This document shows positions 1 through 5,689 of a stretch of 10,299 nucleotides of DNA, piece after piece. A program made the position numbers and the translations under genes. Position 1 is the stretch's first letter. Each line of letters opens with the position of its first letter. The notes under the pieces are model-generated. The model did not search any database, was not told the origin of the DNA, and worked only from the letters and a program-made list of their open reading frames with translations. This DNA comes from Gammaproteobacteria bacterium (GTDB lineage: Bacteria; Pseudomonadota; Gammaproteobacteria; Arenicellales; Poriferihabitantaceae): NCBI GenBank assembly GCA_024679435.1, contig JAIBDK010000053.1, positions 1-10,299 on the forward strand, written 5' to 3'.

Positions 1-1767
1 ATCAGTCATCTTCTTGCGATGCTGAAACAATGCGCCAACGCAAAAATTCAATCGGTTGCGGTGCATATTCTGCTAGACGGCCGGGACGTTGAACCCCGGT
101 CCGCTGCGAAATACATTAATAAATTGAACCAGACTCTAGATTCGATAAATCAGTTGCCCGGATTCAATTACCGCGTTGCAAGCGGCGGCGGCAGAATGAT
201 TCTGACCATGGATCGTTACGAAGCCGACTGGGAGATGGTGCGCAAAGGCTACCAAATTCACGTTCACGGCAGCACATCCATTGCCGGTCGAGAGGTCCGC
301 AGCGCCCTGGAAGAAGTCACTCGTCAGTTTGATGAGGATGCGACCTTGTCAGATCAATATCTGGCGCCGTTTGTGGTGGTTGATGATGCCGGACCTGTGG
401 GTAAAATGAGGGATGGTGATGCGGTGGTGCTTTTTAATTTTCGGGGTGATCGGGCCATCGAAATTTCCCGCGCATTCGATGATCCAGACTTTAATGTGTT
501 CGATCGAGGTAACAGACCTGAAGTGTTTTTTTGTGGGATGCTTCAATTTGATGGAGATCTTAATGTGCCCGACCATTATCTGGTCAATCCACCTGTCATC
601 GAACAGACTATGGTGGAATACATGTGTGCTGAAAAACTAAGGACGTTCGCCATTAGTGAAACCCAGAAATTTGGTCACGTGACTTATTTCTGGAACGGAA
701 ATAAATCAGGTTATCTGGATGAGTCTTTGGAGACTTATATTGAAATTCCCTCAGATAACTGCGAGTTCAATACCGTGCCCAAAATGAAAGCTAAAGAAAT
801 AACCGACGCGACAATCGAACTACTGGACAGTGGAAACTACCAGTTTGGCCGCATCAATTTTGCTAACGGCGACATGGTAGGACATACTGGCGATATAGCC
901 GCGACTGCAGCTTCTCTTGAATGTGTTGATCTATGCATGGCCAGGCTGATTGATGCCGTAGATCGTAATAACGGTATACTGCTGTTTACTGCAGATCATG
1001 GCAATGCTGATGAAATGTTTGTCGAGAAGGATGGCGAAAGAATCTCAAGAACCTCCCACAGCTTGAATCCGGTTCCGTTTGTAATTCACGATTCACAGGA
1101 TGCCGGGGAGTATGAGCTGAGTGAAAATCTAGAGGGAGGGCTTGCAAATGTGGCAGCAACGGTTTTCAATCTTATGGGTTACCGTCCACCGGAAGATTAT
1201 GAACCTTCACTATTAAGTATCATGCGTGAGCCGGTGCGGAGAACACTGTATAAGGGCCGAGTGGTTAACCTCGGGTTGGAATCAGTTGTCCTCCCGAACG
1301 ACAATCTCATGGCTTTGGAAGTGGTGCGCCATCCCGGAGGGGCAGTCATTCTGGCTATTGATGACAATGAAAATCTTTGCATGATCAAACAGTTTCGGCA
1401 TGCCGCTGATAGTTGGATATGGGAGTTGCCTGCAGGCATTCTTGAACCGGGAGAACAACCGCAACTGGCGGCAATACGTGAGCTAAGGGAAGAGACAGGG
1501 TGTGAAGCCGAGACCTGGGATGCGCTGGGCGATATGTTCACTTCGCCGGGCTTTTGCGATGAAAAACTATACACTTTTTTGGCCCGGGATGTATCTACGG
1601 GGGAGTCATCTCCGGATCATGACGAGTTTATCGAAGTACACTGGGTGCCTTTAACTGAAGTCGAATCTATGATTATGGGAGGAGCCCTCAACGATGCCAA
1701 AAGTATCGTTGCTATTCACCAGATGCGCTTATTCCTCTCAGAAAGCCGGAGCGAATCAATAGGGTAA
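1..1767 (+). CDS. gpmI: iPGM-type phosphoglycerate mutase fused to a Nudix hydrolase (5' end outside window)
   Basis: The frame is open from base 1, so the start lies upstream. Numbering from the Met codon at 19, residues 1-400 are cofactor-independent phosphoglycerate mutase, which interconverts 3- and 2-phosphoglycerate in cytosolic glycolysis. Visible motifs are LDGRD (19-23), NFRGDR (140-145), ETQKFGHVTYFWNG (214-227), and the metal-site motifs DMVGHTG (D285, H289), TADHGNAD (D326, H327) and TSHSLNPVPF (H347). About 130 N-terminal residues, including the nucleophilic Ser, are missing. Motifs such as SGGGRM and FWNGN resemble plant and kinetoplastid iPGM more than the common E. coli/Bacillus form. 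The domain ends at the family's normal C-terminus (PPEDYEPSLL), and the frame then runs directly into a complete Nudix domain (about 402-582). The next gene is convergent, 8 bases away. Family assignment is certain; the purpose of the fusion is unknown. Confidence 0.95.
   Translation: MSHLLAMLKQCANAKIQSVAVHILLDGRDVEPRSAAKYINKLNQTLDSINQLPGFNYRVASGGGRMILTMDRYEADWEMVRKGYQIHVHGSTSIAGREVRSALEEVTRQFDEDATLSDQYLAPFVVVDDAGPVGKMRDGDAVVLFNFRGDRAIEISRAFDDPDFNVFDRGNRPEVFFCGMLQFDGDLNVPDHYLVNPPVIEQTMVEYMCAEKLRTFAISETQKFGHVTYFWNGNKSGYLDESLETYIEIPSDNCEFNTVPKMKAKEITDATIELLDSGNYQFGRINFANGDMVGHTGDIAATAASLECVDLCMARLIDAVDRNNGILLFTADHGNADEMFVEKDGERISRTSHSLNPVPFVIHDSQDAGEYELSENLEGGLANVAATVFNLMGYRPPEDYEPSLLSIMREPVRRTLYKGRVVNLGLESVVLPNDNLMALEVVRHPGGAVILAIDDNENLCMIKQFRHAADSWIWELPAGILEPGEQPQLAAIRELREETGCEAETWDALGDMFTSPGFCDEKLYTFLARDVSTGESSPDHDEFIEVHWVPLTEVESMIMGGALNDAKSIVAIHQMRLFLSESRSESIG
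1222..1764 (+). other. C-terminal Nudix hydrolase domain of the fusion, ADP-ribose pyrophosphatase-like
   Basis: This domain starts at Met402 with MREPVRRTLYKGRVV, which is how free-standing ADP-ribose pyrophosphatase-type Nudix proteins begin. It carries an intact Nudix box G-x5-E-x7-RE-x-x-EE-x-G at residues 473-495 (G473, E479, R487, E488, E491, E492, G494). A Pro about 15 residues later, in SPGFCDE (509-515), is typical of the ADP-ribose pyrophosphatase subgroup. All metal-binding Glu are present, so activity on ADP-ribose or a similar nucleotide sugar is expected; the substrate is inferred. Met402 (ATG at 1222) could be an internal start, but I see no Shine-Dalgarno sequence before it. 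Confidence 0.9.
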
Positions 1768-1775
1768 TTGAAAGG

Positions 1776-2558
1776 TTAGCCGATGAAAGGTATCGGTGTC
1801 TGTATATAACCTTGTGGCAATTCAAAAAGTGCTTTTGCCGGATTGTCAGTCTGAATATTGAAAACGTTTACCTTAAGGTTGTCTTCAACGACATAAGCCA
1901 TGATCGGCAATCCGCCTTGGCCCAGCCGGGAAAGATTGGGTAATCCAAAGCCAATGTTTTGAAGAATATTACCTGCCTTGCTCATCAACGAATCACCAAA
2001 CTGATAAAAAAGAGCCATTGTTTGGTAATGCTCGCCAAGTATACCGAGACCGGATTCCGGTGCGATGCACAATTCTGATTGCAATTTACCGTTATTTAGC
2101 TGCTGAAACAACTGGCAGTTTATGCCGGCGGTAGCGAGAACCGTATCGGTTTTAACAATATCTATCTTTGTCTGCTCATCATCTTCCGCTATGCCCAATG
2201 TTCCGAGTAAATCGGACAATACGCCTTCCTGAGACTCTGCCACTGCGGACAGAGAATCAAGCATTGAAGCGGCCTTGTTAATGACACTCTGGTCAATTTT
2301 GTAATAACTCTTGTTTTTATGATCAATAATGAAAAGGGTCATCTCTGCGGAATCGAACAACAGATCCAGGTTTGGGTCTCCCCCTGCACGTTGCACAGAA
2401 ACATTTCCGTCGAGAATTTTCGCTACCTGGGGAAGAACAGAGCCGTTCTCGTCGACGGTAAATTCAATAAGCCGCCCTGAACCATCGGCAAATGCAGGCA
2501 AGCCCGAAACAGTTACCCACATACATAAAGAGAGGAAGAGTGAACATGTTTTCTTCAT
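1776..2558 (-). CDS. Secreted protein of unknown function (weak DUF4412-like resemblance)
   Basis: This 260-residue protein has a clear Sec signal peptide: MKK, a hydrophobic core to about residue 20, and AFA before D25 as the likely cleavage site. The mature part should be periplasmic or exported. It shows an early acidic beta-rich stretch, then a segment (about 73-90) with FIIDHKNKSYYKID, and ends near LPQGYIQTPIPF. This order recalls DUF4412-type proteins, in which a bound-state readout is followed by a conserved Tyr-containing strand, but the resemblance is from memory and weak. The mature protein has exactly two cysteines (C148, C164), which could form a disulfide. There is no obvious Shine-Dalgarno sequence before the ATG at 2558; the start is chosen because it gives a perfect signal peptide. 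It lies 135 bases behind yqeY on the same strand and converges on the iPGM-Nudix gene. I do not recognise a function. Confidence 0.82.
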   Translation of the reverse strand: MKKTCSLFLSLCMWVTVSGLPAFADGSGRLIEFTVDENGSVLPQVAKILDGNVSVQRAGGDPNLDLLFDSAEMTLFIIDHKNKSYYKIDQSVINKAASMLDSLSAVAESQEGVLSDLLGTLGIAEDDEQTKIDIVKTDTVLATAGINCQLFQQLNNGKLQSELCIAPESGLGILGEHYQTMALFYQFGDSLMSKAGNILQNIGFGLPNLSRLGQGGLPIMAYVVEDNLKVNVFNIQTDNPAKALFELPQGYIQTPIPFIG

Positions 2559-2693
2559 GGGTTAAATGTAGAGCATTACCATGAATCAGGGCTTAATCTG
2601 TGAAATTGAAAATTCGTCCAAAAAGCCTTGGAACTGACAGAAAATATGAGAGTTGTCAGCCACAAACCACGCCATGCAAATAAAAAGCGCAGA

Positions 2694-3137
2694 TTAGGAC
2701 AAAAGGGCTTTAATTTTAGTGCTTACAGCTCCCATATCAGCACGGCCCTGAGTTCGGGATTTGATCACACCTATGACCTTGCCCATGTCCTTCATGGAAG
2801 CCGCACCCGTACTTTTTATGGCTTCCTCTATAATGGACTGGATTTCATCTGAAGACAGCTGTTCAGGCAAATAGCCTTGAAGAATTGCAATATTAGCTTT
2901 TTCCTTGTCTGCCAGATCCTGTCTGCCGCCTTTTGCAAACTGATCTGCGGCGTCAACACATTGCTTTACCATTTTTTGAACGATTAACACCACACCTTCA
3001 TCGTTCAATTCAATACGATCGTCTACTTCCTTGCGTTGTATGGCAGCACGCAACAACCGTATTGTTTCGAGCCGGATAGTTTCCTTATCCCGCATTGCCA
3101 CTTTCATATCTGCGACAATGCTCTCTTTCAGGCCCAT
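2694..3137 (-). CDS. yqeY: YqeY/GatB-like domain protein
   Basis: A 147-residue cytosolic protein of the YqeY family, which resembles the tail domain of the amidotransferase subunit GatB. The length matches the family (about 148). Recognisable stretches are the helical N-terminus KESIVADMKVAMRDK, the RLLRAAIQRKEVD segment (28-40), the central ILQGYLPEQLS (85-95), and the glycine-rich end KDMGKVIGVIKSRTQGRAD. Family members are proposed to bind tRNA or assist aminoacylation, but the role is not settled. It starts 21 bases after the rpsU stop, so the two are almost certainly co-transcribed, a very common order in bacteria. A purine-rich AGGACAGGAA precedes the ATG at a somewhat long spacing. 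Confidence 0.95.
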   Translation of the reverse strand: MGLKESIVADMKVAMRDKETIRLETIRLLRAAIQRKEVDDRIELNDEGVVLIVQKMVKQCVDAADQFAKGGRQDLADKEKANIAILQGYLPEQLSSDEIQSIIEEAIKSTGAASMKDMGKVIGVIKSRTQGRADMGAVSTKIKALLS

Positions 3138-3158
3138 GGAGTATAAATTCCTGTCCTT

Positions 3159-3374
3159 TTAGTACAAGCGTCTGTGGCGTGCTCGCTGACGGGATACACG
3201 CTTCATTTCACGTCTCACGGCCGCATCGGCGTCCAGTTTGCGGGTCGTCGTGGGCTTTTCATAAGCCTGACGACGTCGAGATTCAGTGAATACACCCGCT
3301 CTTTCGCAGGCGCGACGAAATCTTCTCAAGATCACGTCAAATGGTTCGTTTTGTCGAACTTGTACAGATGGCAT
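3159..3374 (-). CDS. rpsU: Small ribosomal subunit protein S21
   Basis: A 71-residue, strongly basic protein, exactly the length of E. coli S21 and alignable throughout: VRQNEPFDVILRRFRR, then CERAGV, YEKPTT and the Arg-rich end RHRRLY. S21 binds the 30S platform near the 3' end of 16S rRNA and helps initiation of translation. The open frame extends six codons upstream to a TTG, but the ATG at 3374 is the true start: it gives the canonical MPSVQVRQNEP N-terminus and has a strong Shine-Dalgarno sequence seven bases before it. It is the first gene of a pair with yqeY. The dnaG and rpoD genes that often follow in this macromolecular-synthesis cluster are not present. Confidence 0.98.
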   Translation of the reverse strand: MPSVQVRQNEPFDVILRRFRRACERAGVFTESRRRQAYEKPTTTRKLDADAAVRREMKRVSRQRARHRRLY

Positions 3375-3381
3375 GAATATA

Positions 3382-3387
3382 CTTCCT
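3382..3387 (-). promoter_or_regulatory. Shine-Dalgarno site of rpsU
   Basis: AGGAAG on the minus strand lies seven bases before the ATG at 3374. It decides between that ATG and an in-frame TTG at 3392, because it would lie inside the coding sequence if the TTG were used. Confidence 0.8.
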
Positions 3388-3408
3388 GGCAATTTTAAAA
3401 GGGGCTGG

Positions 3409-3437
3409 ATTGTACTTTATTTTTGTTCTGAGTTCAT
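3409..3437 (-). promoter_or_regulatory. Possible sigma-70 promoter of rpsU-yqeY
   Basis: On the minus strand TACAAT (3414-3409, five of six consensus bases) lies 17 bases after ATGAAC (3437-3432, a poor -35 match). It would place the transcript start about 30 bases before the rpsU ATG. The -10 is good and the -35 weak, so this is only a candidate. Confidence 0.35.
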
Positions 3438-3443
3438 AGTCTG

Positions 3444-3502
3444 AAACTCAAATTTCATATTTTCAGGCCGACAAACATGATTCTGCCCTCAAATTGGAGT
3501 TT
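3444..3502. repeat. Imperfect inverted repeat upstream of rpsU
   Basis: AAACTCAAATTT (3444-3455) and AAATTGGAGTTT (3491-3502) pair in 11 of 12 positions around a 35-base spacer. It sits in the 211-base region between the PhnD-like gene and rpsU, just upstream of the candidate rpsU promoter. It is AT-rich, has no U-tract tail and could be chance. The rest of this intergenic stretch shows nothing I can name. Confidence 0.35.
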
Positions 3503-3585
3503 TATCCGTTAAATCACTGCCTTTACGAATTAATCTTGCTGTATTTTCACATTCCAGCTAGCAGGCACATATCATGGAAAAAACA

Positions 3586-4410
3586 TTAAAATCCCCAGAA
3601 ATCTACTAATAAATAAGCATAGCCAGAATACATTTCAGCTTGAGCGAGTATCGGTTTATCAGAGAACTCAAGAGCATATTTATTCTGCAGTCTGGATAAG
3701 GCGCCTGAAGACCGTTCTGATATAAGGGCCAGGCCGATTTTCTTTTGCATTTCGCGACTTATCGCGGGGCCTGAACTAAATCCGAGGTGAGGCAGTTCTG
3801 AGCTTTCAAATAGGACCGAGTATGCGATTGCCGGGAACTTTTTCTTATATCGTTCCAATACCCGTCTTGGAACGATCGCAGCATCGCATTCCTGAGATTG
3901 AAGTTTGGTAAGCATGTTGTCATATCCCTGAGTTGCTTTGATTGAGGGCTGTGACCAAATTGAGTCATATTGGTCCACCAGCGTAAGCGCATCAAGGTTT
4001 GGTAATGCAGAACTACATACCGTTTTACCCTTCAGGCCAACCAGCGTCAGAGGTTCGGATGATCGATGAACGATAACATAGGTCATAACCTGGGCAATTC
4101 CGGCAATGGGATTATGTTTGATTTTTTCAATTCGCCACGAAACAAAGTGTGGTGCGTCTAATATAAAGTCATAACCGGCTTGTTGCATCGTTGATATATA
4201 GTTCGGCCAGTTTTCCGGATATCTGTAAAAAAACTTCTCGCCGGTAACTGCGGTTAGATATTCAGCAACAGGGGCATAAAGTGCAATGCTCGTTTTTCGG
4301 TCATCAGTTGGAGGAGCTGAAAATATATATTCTTCTGCATGGCAAAATCTGCTAAAAAGCAAACCTGTGGCCACAAACCAGACACAGACTATTTTGAAGA
4401 AATTTGGCAT
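3586..4410 (-). CDS. PhnD-like periplasmic substrate-binding protein, solitary
   Basis: A 274-residue protein with a Sec signal peptide (hydrophobic 5-20, likely cleavage after CHA at 25). The mature part reads like the PhnD/phosphonate-binding type of periplasmic protein (PF12974 family): EYIFSAPPTDD at the start, PVAEYLTAVTG (47-57), YDFILDAPHFVSW (80-92), a hinge region with LKGKTVCSSAL (126-136), LTKLQSQECDAAIVPRRVL (167-185), and ELPHLGFSSGPAIS (205-218). Such proteins deliver phosphonates, phosphite or other small oxyanions to ABC importers, or act as input domains for sensor kinases. No ATPase or permease gene lies beside it, so it may be an orphan receptor; the ligand cannot be read from sequence. 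The start gives a proper signal peptide, but the Shine-Dalgarno sequence is weak. It diverges from mltA. Confidence 0.85.
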   Translation of the reverse strand: MPNFFKIVCVWFVATGLLFSRFCHAEEYIFSAPPTDDRKTSIALYAPVAEYLTAVTGEKFFYRYPENWPNYISTMQQAGYDFILDAPHFVSWRIEKIKHNPIAGIAQVMTYVIVHRSSEPLTLVGLKGKTVCSSALPNLDALTLVDQYDSIWSQPSIKATQGYDNMLTKLQSQECDAAIVPRRVLERYKKKFPAIAYSVLFESSELPHLGFSSGPAISREMQKKIGLALISERSSGALSRLQNKYALEFSDKPILAQAEMYSGYAYLLVDFWGF

Positions 4411-4422
4411 GGCTTTTATCTG
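4394..4422 (+). promoter_or_regulatory. Possible mltA promoter overlapping the divergent gene's start
   Basis: TTGAAG (4394-4399) and TATCTG (4417-4422) are separated by exactly 17 bases and fit a weak sigma-70 promoter. The element lies across the first codons of the divergent PhnD-like gene, which the 39-base gap would require. Transcription would begin about 20 bases before the mltA ATG. Confidence 0.25.
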
Positions 4423-4436
4423 TCTAGGGAAAATAA

Positions 4437-4460
4437 ATGAAATTGGATAATGAATATTAA
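4437..4460 (+). other. Seven-codon mini-ORF overlapping the mltA start
   Basis: ATG at 4437 opens a seven-residue frame (MKLDNEY) ending in TAA at 4458-4460, so it overlaps the annotated mltA ATG at 4450 in another frame. The best Shine-Dalgarno sequence here, AGGGA at 4426-4430, is six bases from this ATG but 19 from the mltA ATG. It may be chance, a coupling leader, or a hint that mltA starts elsewhere, such as an in-frame GTG at 4480. Confidence 0.25.
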
Positions 4461-5649
4461 AAAGACAAACCGAAAGTCGGTGGCGGGAGTCAGCCCTGAC
4501 ACTGTTTTAGTATGTTGTTCCGGGAAGCTGAAAAGCATTGGCATCTTAACTTGTGTTTTACTGATGTCTTCCTGTGCACTGTTTAAACCTAAAGAGCCTG
4601 GCATCGGAGATCCGGTAAACTGGAGTGATATCGATGGCTGGAATGAAGATAGTCATGCCGAGGCCTGGCCGGCGTTGGTAAAGAATTGTATAGCGCTCGC
4701 TAATAAAACAAAATGGAAATCTGTCTGTAATGCAATAAAACAGATCGGTGAACCTGATGATAAAGAAGCACGCCTTTTTGTTGAAAGCTGGTTTCGCCCC
4801 CACGTTCTTTATGGGAAGGGCGGCAGGGAGGACGGGTTGGTAACCGGATATTATGAGCCTTTGCTAAAAGGCAGTTTGTCGCCAGTCGACGGTTATAGTT
4901 ATCCGTTGTATCGTGAGCCGGATAATCTGCTGACAATCAGTCTTGATGAGATGTATCCGGAACTAAAAAACAAGCGGGTTCGTGGGATGCTGGTTGGAAA
5001 AAAAGTAGTGCCTTTTTATTCGAGAGAGCAAATAGAAAAGAATCGAGAGCTGCTTTCCGGTAACGAAATTATCTGGATTGATGACAGAGACGACGTGTTT
5101 TTCCTGCATATTCAGGGCTCAGGTCGGGTGCGACTTGAAGACGGCAGGTTGGTAGGTGTGGGCTACAGCAACCAAAATGGACATCCCTATGTTGCAATTG
5201 GTCGACGACTGCTCGAGTGGGACGAGTTGGACAGGGATGAAATCTCGTTATTTACGATACGCCAGTGGCTTAGAGACAATCCTCAGCGTGCGGAAATGTT
5301 GCTTAATGAGAATCCGAGCTATGTGTTTTTTGAACTACGCGAAGATACATCTGCCGGTCCAACAGGTTCGTTAAATGTTCCGTTAACACCGGAACGTAGC
5401 ATCGCTATCGACCCAAAAGTAGTGCCGTTAGGCACGCCGATCTGGTTAACGACAAATATTCCCGGAAAACCGGACCAAATTTATCAACGCCTGGTAATCG
5501 CCCAGGATACTGGTGGTGCAATTCGCGGACCTTTACGTGCCGATCTTTTCTGGGGGCATGGAAACTATGCGGAACAATCTGCAGGCATTATGAAAGAAAT
5601 GGGAACGATGCTGGTTCTGCTGCCCAGGGGCGAAAAATTGGTGGATTGA
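4450..5649 (+). CDS. mltA: Membrane-bound lytic murein transglycosylase A (lipoprotein)
   Basis: A 399-residue MltA. It cleaves the MurNAc-GlcNAc bond of peptidoglycan with formation of 1,6-anhydromuropeptides, acting from the inner face of the outer membrane. A lipoprotein signal ends in LLMSSC with lipidated C42. The MltA domain follows: LVTGYYEPLLKGS (residues 129-141), YPLYREP, then FFLHIQGSGRVRL (218-230), GYSNQNGHPYVAIGR and IRQWLRDNP. The C-terminal 3D domain holds AQDTGGAIRGPLRAD (351-365); D353 and D365 are the two conserved aspartates that include the catalytic acid. The first 25 residues before the hydrophobic stretch are unusually long for a lipoprotein leader, so the true start could be the GTG at 4480 (residue 11). 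The gene is convergent with the acyl-CoA dehydrogenase, 40 bases away. Confidence 0.95.
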   Translation: MNIKKTNRKSVAGVSPDTVLVCCSGKLKSIGILTCVLLMSSCALFKPKEPGIGDPVNWSDIDGWNEDSHAEAWPALVKNCIALANKTKWKSVCNAIKQIGEPDDKEARLFVESWFRPHVLYGKGGREDGLVTGYYEPLLKGSLSPVDGYSYPLYREPDNLLTISLDEMYPELKNKRVRGMLVGKKVVPFYSREQIEKNRELLSGNEIIWIDDRDDVFFLHIQGSGRVRLEDGRLVGVGYSNQNGHPYVAIGRRLLEWDELDRDEISLFTIRQWLRDNPQRAEMLLNENPSYVFFELREDTSAGPTGSLNVPLTPERSIAIDPKVVPLGTPIWLTTNIPGKPDQIYQRLVIAQDTGGAIRGPLRADLFWGHGNYAEQSAGIMKEMGTMLVLLPRGEKLVD

Positions 5650-5689
5650 AGGTGTAAGTTTGTGCTTTCTTATAGCGTTCGTACAGCCG

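Noticed and set aside
1197..1574. 125-codon minus-strand open frame opposite the Nudix domain
   Set aside because: It is the antisense shadow of a well-conserved coding region and its product resembles no family I know.
2634..2659. Inverted repeat CTGACA/TGTCAG downstream of yqeY as a terminator
   Set aside because: Only six base pairs, a 14-base loop and no T-tract on the minus strand.
2628..2852. Plus-strand 74-codon frame across the yqeY 3' end
   Set aside because: It lies largely antisense to yqeY, has no ribosome site and shows no recognisable protein features.
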